From contig CABVAO010000013.1 of NCBI GenBank assembly GCA_902496335.1, positions 1-42,024 of the forward strand: a stretch of DNA of 42,024 bases, read 5' to 3'. Positions 1 through 8,378 of the stretch are shown here, in pieces. This DNA comes from an uncultured Collinsella sp. (GTDB lineage: Bacteria; Actinomycetota; Coriobacteriia; Coriobacteriales; Coriobacteriaceae). The position numbers and the translations under genes were made by a program. The first letter of the stretch is position 1; each line of letters begins with the position of its first letter. The notes beneath the pieces are model-generated. The model had not been told where the DNA came from. It made no database searches and was given only the letters and a program-made list of their open reading frames with translations.

Positions 1-494
1 CAATGGTATACGGGTGCATCATCGACGTCTTCAATACAGAAAATATCAGTGCGGAGTGTTTTCAGGGGTTAGCCCGTACGGCCTTCTACCGCCACGTAGC
101 AATCAGGGTATCTGGGGTGGACGGCGGCTTGGCTACGAGCTGGGGCTGAAAATCTGAATGAATGGGTGCCGTTGCTGGAGGGTCAAACGATGCAGATATG
201 GTCACTTTGGGACCGAAATGTTGGCTGCGGTCTGATGTCTGGCCCACCGGAAAGTGTGTCCCGGTTTGGAGGCGGATTGTGGGATGTGGCTTCCGCTTGG
301 GGCCTGTTTGGGAAACTTTGGGACGGAATTTTGCTTTATTGTGGGTCGCACTTTCCGCAACGTGCCTCAACCGGAAAGCGTGTCCCAGTATTTGCGCTCG
401 AAATGGGATGGAGTTTCCGCCGTCCGCCTGTCAAGCAAAAAGGCCTCCAGAGCTGTTGCTCTGGAGGCCTTTCGTTTACTTGCAAATGCGCGTG
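1..494. other. Gene-poor region with degenerate repeats
   Basis: No convincing gene is seen in this stretch. A 48-codon open frame at 3-149 on the plus strand could be a small gene or the tail of a longer one, but nothing in it is recognisable and it has no visible ribosome site. The segment around 246-296 recurs at 370-420 with a fixed offset of 124 bp (ACCGGAAAGYGTGTCCC, then TGGGATG and TTCCGC). A second weaker match, ACTTTGGGACSGAA at 204 and 315, has a different offset, so the duplication has suffered an indel. Overlapping short ORFs in several frames are best read as by-products of this repeat. Confidence 0.5.
437..472 (-). terminator. Terminator of the first ackA
   Basis: A perfect 13-bp stem (AGGCCTCCAGAGC at 441-453, GCTCTGGAGGCCT at 458-470) has a 4-nt loop. 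Read on the minus strand it is followed by five T residues. It lies just past the stop of the first acetate kinase gene. Confidence 0.9.
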
Positions 495-1673
495 TTAGTT
501 GTTCTTGGTCAGACGCTCGACGTCGTGGGCGATCATGTATTCCTCGTCGGTGGGGATGACCATGACCGTGACGGCAGAACCGGCGGCACTGATGACCTGC
601 GGGCCGTTGCCCACGGCCTCGCGGTTCTTGTTGTTGTCGATGCGTACGCCCAGCCACTCAAAGCAGTCGCAGAAGGCCTTGCGGATCGACCAGTCGTTCT
701 CGCCGATGCCGGCGGTAAAGGTGATGGTGTCCACGCCCGCCATGGAAGCGATCATGGAGCCAGCCTGCTGCATGGCCTTGTAGGCGAACATATCGAAGGC
801 GAGCAGGCAGCGCTCGTCGCCCTCGGAGGCGCGCGTGCGGATGTCGCGGGCGTCGTTGGAGATACCCGAGATGGCAAGCAGGCCGGACTGCTTGTTCATC
901 ATGTCGTCGACTTCCTGGTAGCTGTAGCCGCCCTCGCGCTGCAGGTAGCACACGGTAGCCGGGTCAATGGAACCGCAGCGGGTACCCATCATCAGACCGT
1001 CAAGCGGCGTGAGGCCCATCGTGGTGTCGCGGCACACGCCGTCCTCGATAGCAGCGAGCGAAGCACCGTTACCCAAATGGCACGAAAGCAGGCGGTGGCA
1101 GCGCGAACCCAGGATCTCCTTGGCCATCATCCACTCATAGCGGTGGCTCGTGCCGTGGGCGCCGTACTTGCGCACGTGGTACTTGTCGCACACGTCCTTG
1201 GGCAGCGCGTAGGTATAGGCGACCTCGGGCATGGTCATGTGGAACGAGGTATCGAAGACGGCGACGTTGGGCAGCTCCGGATACTTCTCGCGGCAATACT
1301 CGATTGCTGCGGCCTCGCCATAGTTGTGCAACGGAGCGAGCGGGGCCACCTCAAGGATCTTAGCCATGACCTCATCGTCGACGACCGCGGAATCATCGAA
1401 GTGCCAGCCGCCCTGAACGATACGATGGCCAATGCCATCAATCGTAAAGTCGGTCTTCTCGAGCTCCTCGAGCACGCGAGCGATAGCAGAGCGATGATCG
1501 GGGAAAGGGACCTCCTCGGTTTGCTTGGCGCCACCGTTCTCGGAGTGGCCAAAGATGCCCATGTCCGAACCGATACGTTCGCAGTTGCCCTTGGCGAAAA
1601 CCTCTCGGGTATCGGTATCCAAAAGCTGATATTTAAGGCTTGAGCTGCCGGCGTTGACAACAAGTACGTTCAT
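495..1673 (-). CDS. ackA: Acetate kinase, first of a tandem pair
   Basis: A 392-residue acetate kinase interconverts acetyl phosphate plus ADP with acetate plus ATP, the substrate-level ATP step of acetate fermentation. Family marks are the start MNVLVVNAGSSSLKY, the phosphate-binding GAHGTSHRY, GTRCGSIDPA, the adenosine-site ITFTAGIGEN and the C-terminal TDEEYMIA glutamate motif. The segment usually read as HRVVHGG is HRIVQGG here, and the same change is in the neighbouring paralogue, so it marks a subfamily and not damage. A GGAG ribosome site precedes ATG. The gene has its own terminator and is separated from the upstream copy by that gene's terminator, so the two are probably separate transcripts. 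No phosphotransacetylase gene is adjacent. Confidence 0.95.
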   Translation of the reverse strand: MNVLVVNAGSSSLKYQLLDTDTREVFAKGNCERIGSDMGIFGHSENGGAKQTEEVPFPDHRSAIARVLEELEKTDFTIDGIGHRIVQGGWHFDDSAVVDDEVMAKILEVAPLAPLHNYGEAAAIEYCREKYPELPNVAVFDTSFHMTMPEVAYTYALPKDVCDKYHVRKYGAHGTSHRYEWMMAKEILGSRCHRLLSCHLGNGASLAAIEDGVCRDTTMGLTPLDGLMMGTRCGSIDPATVCYLQREGGYSYQEVDDMMNKQSGLLAISGISNDARDIRTRASEGDERCLLAFDMFAYKAMQQAGSMIASMAGVDTITFTAGIGENDWSIRKAFCDCFEWLGVRIDNNKNREAVGNGPQVISAAGSAVTVMVIPTDEEYMIAHDVERLTKNN

Positions 1674-1739
1674 GAGACTCCTTTGCAGTGCAATACGGTC
1701 GACGCAGACCCCTTAAGGCGGCCGCATGTTAATAAGAAG

Positions 1740-1766
1740 TTATCACAACTTGATAAATAGCTATCA
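1740..1766. promoter_or_regulatory. Phased TGATA half-sites upstream of ackA
   Basis: TTATCA (1740-1745), TGATAA (1751-1756) and TATCA (1762-1766) form two overlapping inverted repeats. The half-sites start 11 bp apart, about one helical turn. They sit in the only spacer that can hold the promoter of the downstream (first) ackA. A regulator-binding array is an inference. No regulator is identified. Confidence 0.35.
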
Positions 1767-1787
1767 GGCATATCGCCCAACGAGCGC

Positions 1788-1828
1788 AAAAGAGGGGCCA
1801 AACGGCATTTGGCCGTCCAGCCCCTCCC
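1788..1828 (-). terminator. Terminator of the second ackA
   Basis: The stem GAGGGGC (1792-1798) with GCCCCTC (1820-1826) encloses an inner stem ACGGC/GCCGT around a 5-nt loop. On the minus strand it ends in four T residues. It starts about 10 nt past the stop of the second acetate kinase gene. Confidence 0.85.
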
Positions 1829-1837
1829 CTCTTGTAA

Positions 1838-3016
1838 TTACTTGCCGTTGACGATGCGCTCGACGTCGGAAGCGATCATGAACTCCTCGTCCGTAGGGAT
1901 GACGAAAATCTTGACCTTGGAATCCTTGGCGGACAGGCACCAAGCGCCGTCGCCACGCAGGGCGTTACGGGCATGATCCATCTTGACACCCATAAAGGCC
2001 AGACGGTCGGCCACGCCAGCGCGAACGGCCGGAGCGTGCTCGCCGATGCCGGCAGTAAAGACCAGGGTGTCCATGCCGCACATGGAGGTGGCCATCTCGG
2101 CGGCCTTGGCGGCAATCTTGTAGACAAACATGTCGAAGGCGAGCTGAGCCTCGGGGTCACCAGCGGCGGCGAGCTCCTCGACGTTGCGGCAGTCGTTGGT
2201 CTTGCCGCCGGTCACAGCCAAAAGGCCGGACTTCTTGTTCATCATCTCGTCGACCTCGTCGAAGGTGTAGCCGCCCTCGCGCTGCAGGTAGCAGACGGTG
2301 GCCGGGTCGATGGAGCCGCAGCGGGTGCCCATCATGACGCCGTCGAGCGGGGTGAGACCCATAGTGGTATCCATGCACTTGCCGTCCTCGATGGCGCACA
2401 GGGAAGCGCCGGAGCCGATATGGCATACGACGACCTTGCGGGCCTCGCCGTTGGTCATCTCTGCGACCTTCTTGGAGATGTAACGGTAGCTGGTGCCGTG
2501 GGCGCCGTACTTACGAATGTGCAGTTTGTCGCAGACGTCCTTGGGCAGGGCGTAAGTCTTGGCGACCTCGGGCATGTTGAAGTGGAAAGCGGTGTCGTAG
2601 ACCGTGACGTTGGGCAGATCGGGATACTGCTCGAGGCAGTACTCGATAACGTTGGCCTCGGGGTTGTTGTGCAGCGGGGCGAGCGGAGCGACCTCGCGGA
2701 TCTTGGCGAGGACGTCCTCGTCGACGAGGGAGGAATCGCCGAAGTACCAACCGCCCTGAACGATACGGTGGCCAATGCCCTCGACCTTGACGCCGTTGGC
2801 CTCAAGGTCCTTCAGGACGACCTCGATGGCGACCTTGTGGTCGGGGAACTCGATGTTCTCGGTCACCTTCTTGGAACCGTTGGCAGCGTGGGTGAAGGTA
2901 CCGCCGGTAAAGCAGACGCGCTCGCAGGAGCCCTTTGCGGACACCTTGTGGGACTTGGTATCGATGACCTGATACTTAAGCGTCGAAGATCCTGCGTTGA
3001 CGACCAGAACGTTCAT
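1838..3016 (-). CDS. ackA: Acetate kinase, second of a tandem pair
   Basis: This is a second full-length 392-residue acetate kinase, about 60% identical by eye to its neighbour, in the same direction. It keeps VNAGSSTLKY, GAHGTSYRY, GTRCGSIDPA, VFTAGIGEH and TDEEFMIA, so it should be active. It differs most at 175-200 and 290-340 of the protein. It shares the unusual HRIVQGG with the other copy. A GGGAG site lies before the ATG. A promoter must lie in about 50 bp between the start codon and the terminator of the MFS gene, but no clear box was found there. Two intact, diverged copies suggest different regulation or kinetics and not a recent duplication. Confidence 0.95.
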   Translation of the reverse strand: MNVLVVNAGSSTLKYQVIDTKSHKVSAKGSCERVCFTGGTFTHAANGSKKVTENIEFPDHKVAIEVVLKDLEANGVKVEGIGHRIVQGGWYFGDSSLVDEDVLAKIREVAPLAPLHNNPEANVIEYCLEQYPDLPNVTVYDTAFHFNMPEVAKTYALPKDVCDKLHIRKYGAHGTSYRYISKKVAEMTNGEARKVVVCHIGSGASLCAIEDGKCMDTTMGLTPLDGVMMGTRCGSIDPATVCYLQREGGYTFDEVDEMMNKKSGLLAVTGGKTNDCRNVEELAAAGDPEAQLAFDMFVYKIAAKAAEMATSMCGMDTLVFTAGIGEHAPAVRAGVADRLAFMGVKMDHARNALRGDGAWCLSAKDSKVKIFVIPTDEEFMIASDVERIVNGK

Positions 3017-3069
3017 GTGTCTCCCTACTAACAGGCGGTGTGGCGCCGCCAGGTTACATACGTTTCAAT

Positions 3070-3103
3070 AATAAACCCAAACGCCCTCGCGCTCGGGTTT
3101 ATT
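3070..3103 (-). terminator. Terminator after the MFS gene
   Basis: A perfect 9-bp stem, AATAAACCC with GGGTTTATT, has a 16-nt GC-rich loop. Its A/T end supplies the weak U tract. It lies 34 bp past the MFS stop and before ackA. Confidence 0.7.
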
Positions 3104-3136
3104 GCGTTGATATATAAGTTATCGGTGCCTAAATAC

Positions 3137-4297
3137 TCATGGCCTTTGGCTTGTAAGACGAAAGAGCGCGGGGATATACACCAGAGAAGAAATCCCGAGC
3201 GCAACAAGCAATATGACTCGAATGTCCGCGATGCCGCTCAACGCAGCATTGAACAGATAGAAAAGGATGGCACCCACCGCCACCATCTGGCTTTGAACCG
3301 AAATCAGTGAACAGCGCATCGAAGAATCGGCAGCATTTTGAAAAATCGAGTATTTGATTGGGGCAAACAACGAGTACGCAACCGTCTGCAGCACATAGAA
3401 CACGGGCATCAAATTAGCCGGAGTAAGGGGAATCAAAAACAAAGCTGTCAATACTAAGCGAATGATGCCGCAAATACGCGCAAAACGGCCCTTGTCGACA
3501 CGAGCAATCACACTGGGCACAATAAATCCTATGGAGGCGGAGGCAAGGAGCTGGACCGCAATGGTCGCGCCCGAAGCGACAGCATTCATTCCGCGACCTG
3601 CAAGCAACAGTGAGAAGAAGTCTTCCAGGGCGACAAAAGCAAATGCCTGAGAACAGTCCATGATGAACGCTGACCGAAGAATGCCATTATCCGCAATAGC
3701 AGCACCGATCATCTTCGGGCTCATTCCATGCCCAGGTGTCACCGCAGCGCCCTCTCTTCTCGCCTCAGGAATACAGACAACGACAACCAATGTCAGCACC
3801 ATTGTGATGATATCGACCGAAAGCCCAATGAGATACGCGCCAACGGACGAAATGAAACCGCCCACGCAAGCGGAGATGGCATAAGAGGCATAGAAAACAA
3901 ATCGCTCAACGACATTAAGTCTTACGAGCTGGTCCTGAGAGACGCTGTCAATGTAAATCGCTTCTATGGATCCGCTCACGCATGCAACGGCAAAACCTTT
4001 GAGAGCAAACGCGCCGATTAAAAGCAGAGGAGAACGGACGAGAAGCAGGGCGACATAGTATCCAAGCATCCCCACGACGCCAACGAGACCACTTGTCTTT
4101 CGTCCAAACCTATCGGCAATATAGCCAGTGGGAACTTCAAGGATGAACTTGCTCATTTGATATGCAATCATCATGCTAGAAATCGCTACCATCGAAAGCC
4201 CGACGAACTCAAGGTAGACGGTTAGAAAATACAAGATGGTGCTAAAGTTCGACAGGAAAACGAACATCATATAAAGCAAAATCGTACGGTTTTTCAT
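3137..4297 (-). CDS. Major facilitator superfamily transporter
   Basis: A 386-residue membrane protein has about 12 hydrophobic segments and the MFS motif A loop GYIADRFGRKTSG between helices 2 and 3 (near residues 58-70). It is therefore a proton-coupled secondary carrier, probably an exporter, of unknown substrate. The start is placed at ATG 4297 (MKNRTILLY) because a strong GGAGGGCGGGG site precedes it directly; an upstream in-frame start 8 codons earlier would have no such site. A LysR-type regulator lies 119 bp upstream on the same strand. Base composition is more AT-rich than the flanking genes, including many A/T third positions, which fits a gene acquired with its regulator. Confidence 0.85.
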   Translation of the reverse strand: MKNRTILLYMMFVFLSNFSTILYFLTVYLEFVGLSMVAISSMMIAYQMSKFILEVPTGYIADRFGRKTSGLVGVVGMLGYYVALLLVRSPLLLIGAFALKGFAVACVSGSIEAIYIDSVSQDQLVRLNVVERFVFYASYAISACVGGFISSVGAYLIGLSVDIITMVLTLVVVVCIPEARREGAAVTPGHGMSPKMIGAAIADNGILRSAFIMDCSQAFAFVALEDFFSLLLAGRGMNAVASGATIAVQLLASASIGFIVPSVIARVDKGRFARICGIIRLVLTALFLIPLTPANLMPVFYVLQTVAYSLFAPIKYSIFQNAADSSMRCSLISVQSQMVAVGAILFYLFNAALSGIADIRVILLVALGISSLVYIPALFRLTSQRP

Positions 4298-4416
4298 GCC
4301 CCGCCCTCCAAGAGTCAGCAATCTAAATCGGAATCTTAGAAAAGCATGAGGGCAAAACTGTCAGCTATGTGTTGCAAGGCGTCAATAATCACTTGACGTC
4401 TCGAAGCCAATTAATC

Positions 4417-5307
4417 TCACGAAGCAAGATGACGCAATAGGTGCAGAAAAACCGTCTGGTGTCGATCGGTCCAGGCATTTTGTCGATAGCAAAAGTAGAT
4501 GGGCAAGGCTACGTCATGCGAGCCTTCAATGGAGCACTCGCTCACTTCCAGTCCATCTGATGCGAGAGAAGAGCCAGAAAAACTCAATATCAATCCCCCG
4601 GCTTGAAGAAACTCAGTCTGCGCCCTGTTTCCGTATTCGACATCGCGAAAGCGGAAATTAACCAGCTGAGCTTCGGGACATTGATTAATCGCATTGAGAC
4701 AGGGTGACAAATTAATTGGAACAGCGAGCCTGCCGCCCAGTAACTCACGAACGGTCATAGCACCCACAGATTGATGACCAGCTGGGCATGAAAGAACCCT
4801 GAGCTCCTTTTCACCCATATATTTTGAAGAAAGGACGCTGTCCCGTGGTTCCTCAAACGAGATAGCCGCGTCCGAAATGCCAAGTATAAGTGATTCAAAG
4901 CATGTAGCCGTTGGCTGATGCCACACATCGAGGTGAATCTGAGGGTGCGAGCTTTCAAACGAGTCATACCAGTTTTCGGCAAAAAGGCGCCCCCGCCCAT
5001 GAAGGCAGGGGGCGTAAAGACGAAAGTGGCCGTCGGGCGAGACGCCGTCGTCCCTCGATTGAGCGTACTTTTTGAGATCGTCGACTTGTGCCAGGATCAC
5101 GCGTGCACGACGCGCAAATTCTCTGCCCGCCGGAGACAAAACAGCCTCCCCCGCCGATCGGTTGAGCAAAACGATCTGATACTCAGATTCCAACTTTTTG
5201 ATTGCCGACGAAACGGCCTGCGGACTCACATGAACGGCGCGAGCTGCTTTGCGCACGCCGCCATAGTTCGCTACCGCTTGAAGGTATTCGAGTTGAGAAA
5301 GCTGCAT
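4417..5307 (-). CDS. LysR-family transcriptional regulator
   Basis: A 296-residue protein has an N-terminal winged helix-turn-helix (MQLSQLEYLQAVANYGGVRK to about residue 60, with SPQAVSSAIKKLE as the recognition helix) and a C-terminal effector-binding domain of ordinary LysR length. It probably controls the MFS gene downstream on the same strand, although LysR genes more often diverge from their targets. The effector cannot be told from sequence. Composition is less GC-rich than most neighbours, as in the MFS gene. The ribosome site before ATG is a modest GGAG-like stretch. Confidence 0.88.
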   Translation of the reverse strand: MQLSQLEYLQAVANYGGVRKAARAVHVSPQAVSSAIKKLESEYQIVLLNRSAGEAVLSPAGREFARRARVILAQVDDLKKYAQSRDDGVSPDGHFRLYAPCLHGRGRLFAENWYDSFESSHPQIHLDVWHQPTATCFESLILGISDAAISFEEPRDSVLSSKYMGEKELRVLSCPAGHQSVGAMTVRELLGGRLAVPINLSPCLNAINQCPEAQLVNFRFRDVEYGNRAQTEFLQAGGLILSFSGSSLASDGLEVSECSIEGSHDVALPIYFCYRQNAWTDRHQTVFLHLLRHLAS

Positions 5308-5348
5308 AGATTACTCCAAAGGCAGCCAAGTCGACGGCCTACGCGCCC

Positions 5349-5684
5349 TCAGATGAGGTTCTCACCCAAGTTCTTGCCGCCGAGGACGTGCATATGGAAA
5401 TGCATGACGGTCTGACCGGCGTTGACGCCCTTGTTGGAGATGACGCGGAAACCGTCCTCCAGGCCCTTGGCCTTAGCGACCTCCTGGATGGCGTGAGCCA
5501 TGGCGCCCATGGTCTCGGCCGGCACGTTATCGGCGATATCGCTGTAGTGCTTCTTGGGGATCACGAGCGTGTGGACCGGCGCCTGGGGATTGAGGTCATC
5601 GAAGGCGATGACCTGATCGCCCTCATAGACAACGGTCGAGGGAATCTCGTGGTTGGCAATTTTGCAGAAGATGCAATCGCACAT
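5349..5684 (-). CDS. HIT-family nucleotide hydrolase
   Basis: A 111-residue histidine-triad protein of the Hint/protein-kinase-C-interacting branch, which hydrolyses nucleotide phosphoramidates such as AMP-lysine. Visible marks are the N-terminal CIFCKI zinc-type start at residues 4-9, IAFDDLNPQAPVHTLVIPK and the catalytic triad HFHMHV at 95-100. The start is ATG 5684, behind AAAGGA; a start six codons upstream would lie inside that site. It follows xseB by about 50 bp on the same strand and may be read with it. Only about 40 bp separate its stop from the LysR start, with no clear terminator. Confidence 0.93.
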   Translation of the reverse strand: MCDCIFCKIANHEIPSTVVYEGDQVIAFDDLNPQAPVHTLVIPKKHYSDIADNVPAETMGAMAHAIQEVAKAKGLEDGFRVISNKGVNAGQTVMHFHMHVLGGKNLGENLI

Positions 5685-5733
5685 GGTTGGTTCCTTTCTC
5701 ACAGACCAAGGTAATTATATTTGGTCGGGATGG

Positions 5734-6000
5734 TTAGAACGAGAGGTTGTCGTCGGCGTTGGCGGCTTCGCCGTCGGCGAGCACGTCGTTGCCGTCGACG
5801 TCCTTAAGAAGCACCGAGACCTTCTGCTCGGCATCGGACAGGCGGGTGCGCAGGCTCTTGAGGAGCTCGACGCCGCGGGTATAGCTCTCGAGCGACTCCT
5901 CGAGCTCCATATCGCCCGACTCCAAGCTGCGGATGATGAGCTCCAGCTCCTGCGAGGCCTGCTTGTACGTAAGCTGCTCGACCGGGGTCTTCTCTGCCAT
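5734..6000 (-). CDS. xseB: Exodeoxyribonuclease VII small subunit
   Basis: An 88-residue protein has the XseB pattern TYKQASQELELIIRSLESG followed by LEESLESYTRGVELLKSLRTRL, a helical hairpin that wraps the large subunit. With XseA it forms exonuclease VII, which degrades single-stranded DNA from both ends to short oligonucleotides in repair. The C-terminal tail is acidic and probably disordered. It lies 42 bp downstream of xseA on the same strand with its own AGGAAAGGA ribosome site, the usual pairing of the two subunits. Confidence 0.95.
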   Translation of the reverse strand: MAEKTPVEQLTYKQASQELELIIRSLESGDMELEESLESYTRGVELLKSLRTRLSDAEQKVSVLLKDVDGNDVLADGEAANADDNLSF

Positions 6001-6042
6001 ATCTGTTTCCTTTCCTAAAGGTTTATCGCTATGAAACGCGGC

Positions 6043-7494
6043 CTACTCGACCGTATTGACCGTTGCTGCCACGTTGCCGTCTGCCATGCGCACGCGGATG
6101 GCGTCGCCCGGCTTAAAGGTCTTGGCGCTCGTAGCCACACCGTCATCGCTGTACGCGATGGAGTAACCGCGGGCAAGTACCTTAAGCGGCGACAGGGCAT
6201 CGAGCGACGCGGCGGCTCGGCCCAGGTCGGACGCGGGCTTGCCGAGCATCGTACGTCCCTGATGCTCCAGACGGGAACTCGCAAGCGTGAGCGCATGGCG
6301 TTTGCCATCGAGCCCCGAGGTGCTTGCAACCAGACGCTCGGGCAAGCGTTCAAAGCTGGATCGGAAAGCTCCGACCGAGCGTACTATGGCACCCGACAGG
6401 CGATCGGCGGTCAGCGCAAGCTCCGATTCGCGACGCTCGACCATAAATGTGGGGTCGTTGAGGCACGGGCGGCATGCAGCCGCATCGAGCGCATCGCCCA
6501 AGCGGGCCGTATAGGTATCCCAGGCACGGCGACCGCGCTGATCGAGCATCTCCAGGTCGACCTGGGCCGACCCAATCATCGATGCCATCGCGGCACCCAG
6601 ACGCTGATGGCGTGCCTCGAGCACATCGGCCAACTCCGTCATAGCCGGCGCCACCGATTCTGCCGCCGCCGTGGGCGTGGAGGCGCGGCGGTCGCTCACC
6701 ATGTCGCAAATCGAGGTATCGGGCTCATGGCCGATACCGGTCACCACGGGCACGGGACAGGCAGCCACCGCACGGGCAAGCTCCTCGTCGTTGAAGGTCA
6801 TGAGGTCCTCAAAGGAGCCGCCGCCGCGCACCAGCAAGATGCAGTCGGGCGCCGGCGTGATTGCGGCGGCACGGCGCAGGCCCTCAATAAGCTCGGCCGG
6901 CGCGCCCTCGCCTTGAACCTTAGCGCCCACGCAGACGAGCTCGACGAGCGGGTTGCGACGACGCAATGTGCGCTTGACGTCGTCGATTACGGCACCCGAA
7001 AGCGAGGTAACGACCGCCACGCGGGAGCAGAACACCGGGATGCGGCGCTTGCGCGCTTCGTCCATCAGGCCCTCGCGGCGTAGCTTTTCGGCCAGTTGCG
7101 CCACTTGTTGACGCAGCAGACCCTCGCCCGCCAGCGAAAATGAGCGAGCGACAAAGCTCATGCGGCCCGTGGCCTTATAGAGATTGAAGCTGCCCTTAAA
7201 GCTCACCTGCATGCCATCGCGCAAGTCGAAGGTGCGCTTAAGGTAGGCGCCCTTCCAGATGATGCAGTCAACGGCGGCCGAGTCGTCCTTAATCTGGAAG
7301 TAGCAGTGACCGCTTCGGGCATTGGGGCCACGGAAACCCGTGACCTCGCCCAGAACGCTCAGCTGCGGAATGGCATCGAGCGCACCGGCGGCGATCTCTA
7401 CCGCCTGGCTCACGCTGAGTTCTTTACGCTCCTGCTCGTCCGAACCGTCGAACTCGGCGGAAACGGCATTGCCGGTCAGATTCCAGCCTGCCAC
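6043..7494 (-). CDS. xseA: Exodeoxyribonuclease VII large subunit
   Basis: A 483-residue catalytic subunit of exonuclease VII. It has an N-terminal OB fold (about residues 20-110, LSVLGEVTGFRGPNARSGHCYFQIKDD), the catalytic domain with VVTSLSGAVIDDVKRTL, the LLVRGGGSFEDLMTFNDE motif and GIGHEPDTSICDMVSDRRA with TPTAAAE, a long coiled-coil arm, and the C-terminal LARGYSIAY motif. The start is placed at GTG 7494 because AAAGGAGG lies 7 nt before it; the open frame runs nine codons further upstream through that site. xseB follows. Confidence 0.94.
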   Translation of the reverse strand: MAGWNLTGNAVSAEFDGSDEQERKELSVSQAVEIAAGALDAIPQLSVLGEVTGFRGPNARSGHCYFQIKDDSAAVDCIIWKGAYLKRTFDLRDGMQVSFKGSFNLYKATGRMSFVARSFSLAGEGLLRQQVAQLAEKLRREGLMDEARKRRIPVFCSRVAVVTSLSGAVIDDVKRTLRRRNPLVELVCVGAKVQGEGAPAELIEGLRRAAAITPAPDCILLVRGGGSFEDLMTFNDEELARAVAACPVPVVTGIGHEPDTSICDMVSDRRASTPTAAAESVAPAMTELADVLEARHQRLGAAMASMIGSAQVDLEMLDQRGRRAWDTYTARLGDALDAAACRPCLNDPTFMVERRESELALTADRLSGAIVRSVGAFRSSFERLPERLVASTSGLDGKRHALTLASSRLEHQGRTMLGKPASDLGRAAASLDALSPLKVLARGYSIAYSDDGVATSAKTFKPGDAIRVRMADGNVAATVNTVE

Positions 7495-7560
7495 GCAGCC
7501 TCCTTTCGTTATCGTGCACAAGGGCTCCGGCCCTGCGCAAATTCAAGTCCAACACATAGT

Positions 7561-7597
7561 ACAGCGCCGCGGGGACACAAATCTCCGCGGCGCCTGT
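7561..7597 (-). terminator. Strong hairpin after the YugP gene
   Basis: GCGCCGCGG (7564-7572) pairs with CCGCGGCGC (7585-7593), and flanking ACAG/CTGT extends the stem past one bulge. It sits between the metalloprotease stop and xseA. No U tract follows on the minus strand, so it may be a weak terminator or an mRNA-stabilising hairpin. Confidence 0.5.
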
Positions 7598-7609
7598 CAA
7601 GCCAATTTG

Positions 7610-8314
7610 TTATCGGTTGGAGTTTCTGTTGTAGCGAGCCATCAGGTAGAGCAGCTGAATGATCGAAGTGAGCGCTGCAGCAACATAGGTAAGCGCGGCT
7701 GCCGTCAGGACCTTCTTGGCACCATTGACCTGCTTGGAGCTCATGCCCGACTGCTCGATGTACGCCACGGCGCGGCGGCTGGCATCAATCTCGACCGGCA
7801 GCGTAACCAGTTGGAACAGCACGCTAAACGAGAAGAAGATCAGTGCGAGGGATGTGAGCCCGGCAATGTTCATAAACAGGCCCAAGAGCAACACGATGGT
7901 CCAAGTGTTCTGGGTAAAGTTGACAACCGGAACCAGGGCGGTACGCACTTTCATCATGGCGTAACCGCTTTGACGCTGGGCGGCATGGCCCGCCTCGTGG
8001 CAGGCGACGGCAACGCTTGCGACCGATCCGCCCGAACGGTTGGCATCCGACAGATACAGGTTGTTGTCCTGCGGGTTGTAATGGTCGGTGAGCTCGCCAG
8101 CGACACCCTTGATACCCACGGCGCTACAACCGTTGGCATCGAGCATGCGGCGAGCGACTGTGGCACCCGTATCGCCGTCCGAGCGAACCTTGGACCAGGT
8201 TTTGTACGTCGAGTTGATATAGTTCTGTGCGGCAAGGCCAAGCACCGTGCAGACAAGAACAACCAGCAGGTACAGCGGGTCGATGCCAAAGCCGTATCCA
8301 TAGTAATAAGGCAT
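7610..8314 (-). CDS. YugP-like membrane zinc metallopeptidase
   Basis: A 234-residue integral membrane protein has a hydrophobic N-terminal segment (residues 11-30), the zinc-protease motif HEAGH at 106-110, and two or three further membrane spans (about 128-155, 155-180, 195-225). These features, with the N-terminal YYYGYGFGIDP, match the YugP/DUF family of neutral zinc metallopeptidases, whose substrates are not known. It has a GGAGG ribosome site, follows RNase D by 64 bp, and is followed by a strong hairpin. The shared strand suggests it may be read with rnd, but the functions are not obviously linked. Confidence 0.88.
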   Translation of the reverse strand: MPYYYGYGFGIDPLYLLVVLVCTVLGLAAQNYINSTYKTWSKVRSDGDTGATVARRMLDANGCSAVGIKGVAGELTDHYNPQDNNLYLSDANRSGGSVASVAVACHEAGHAAQRQSGYAMMKVRTALVPVVNFTQNTWTIVLLLGLFMNIAGLTSLALIFFSFSVLFQLVTLPVEIDASRRAVAYIEQSGMSSKQVNGAKKVLTAAALTYVAAALTSIIQLLYLMARYNRNSNR

Positions 8315-8378
8315 GCGAATTCCTCCGAGTCGAGTTACACGTTGAAGGCATTTTACCCACTCAACCGGCTAGGCTTCC

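Noticed and set aside
162..1643. 493-codon plus-strand ORF
   Set aside because: It is antisense to ackA and arises from GC-rich codon structure. The minus-strand product has every acetate kinase motif.
1973..3031. 352-codon plus-strand ORF
   Set aside because: Antisense shadow of the second ackA, with biased, low-complexity composition and no family resemblance.
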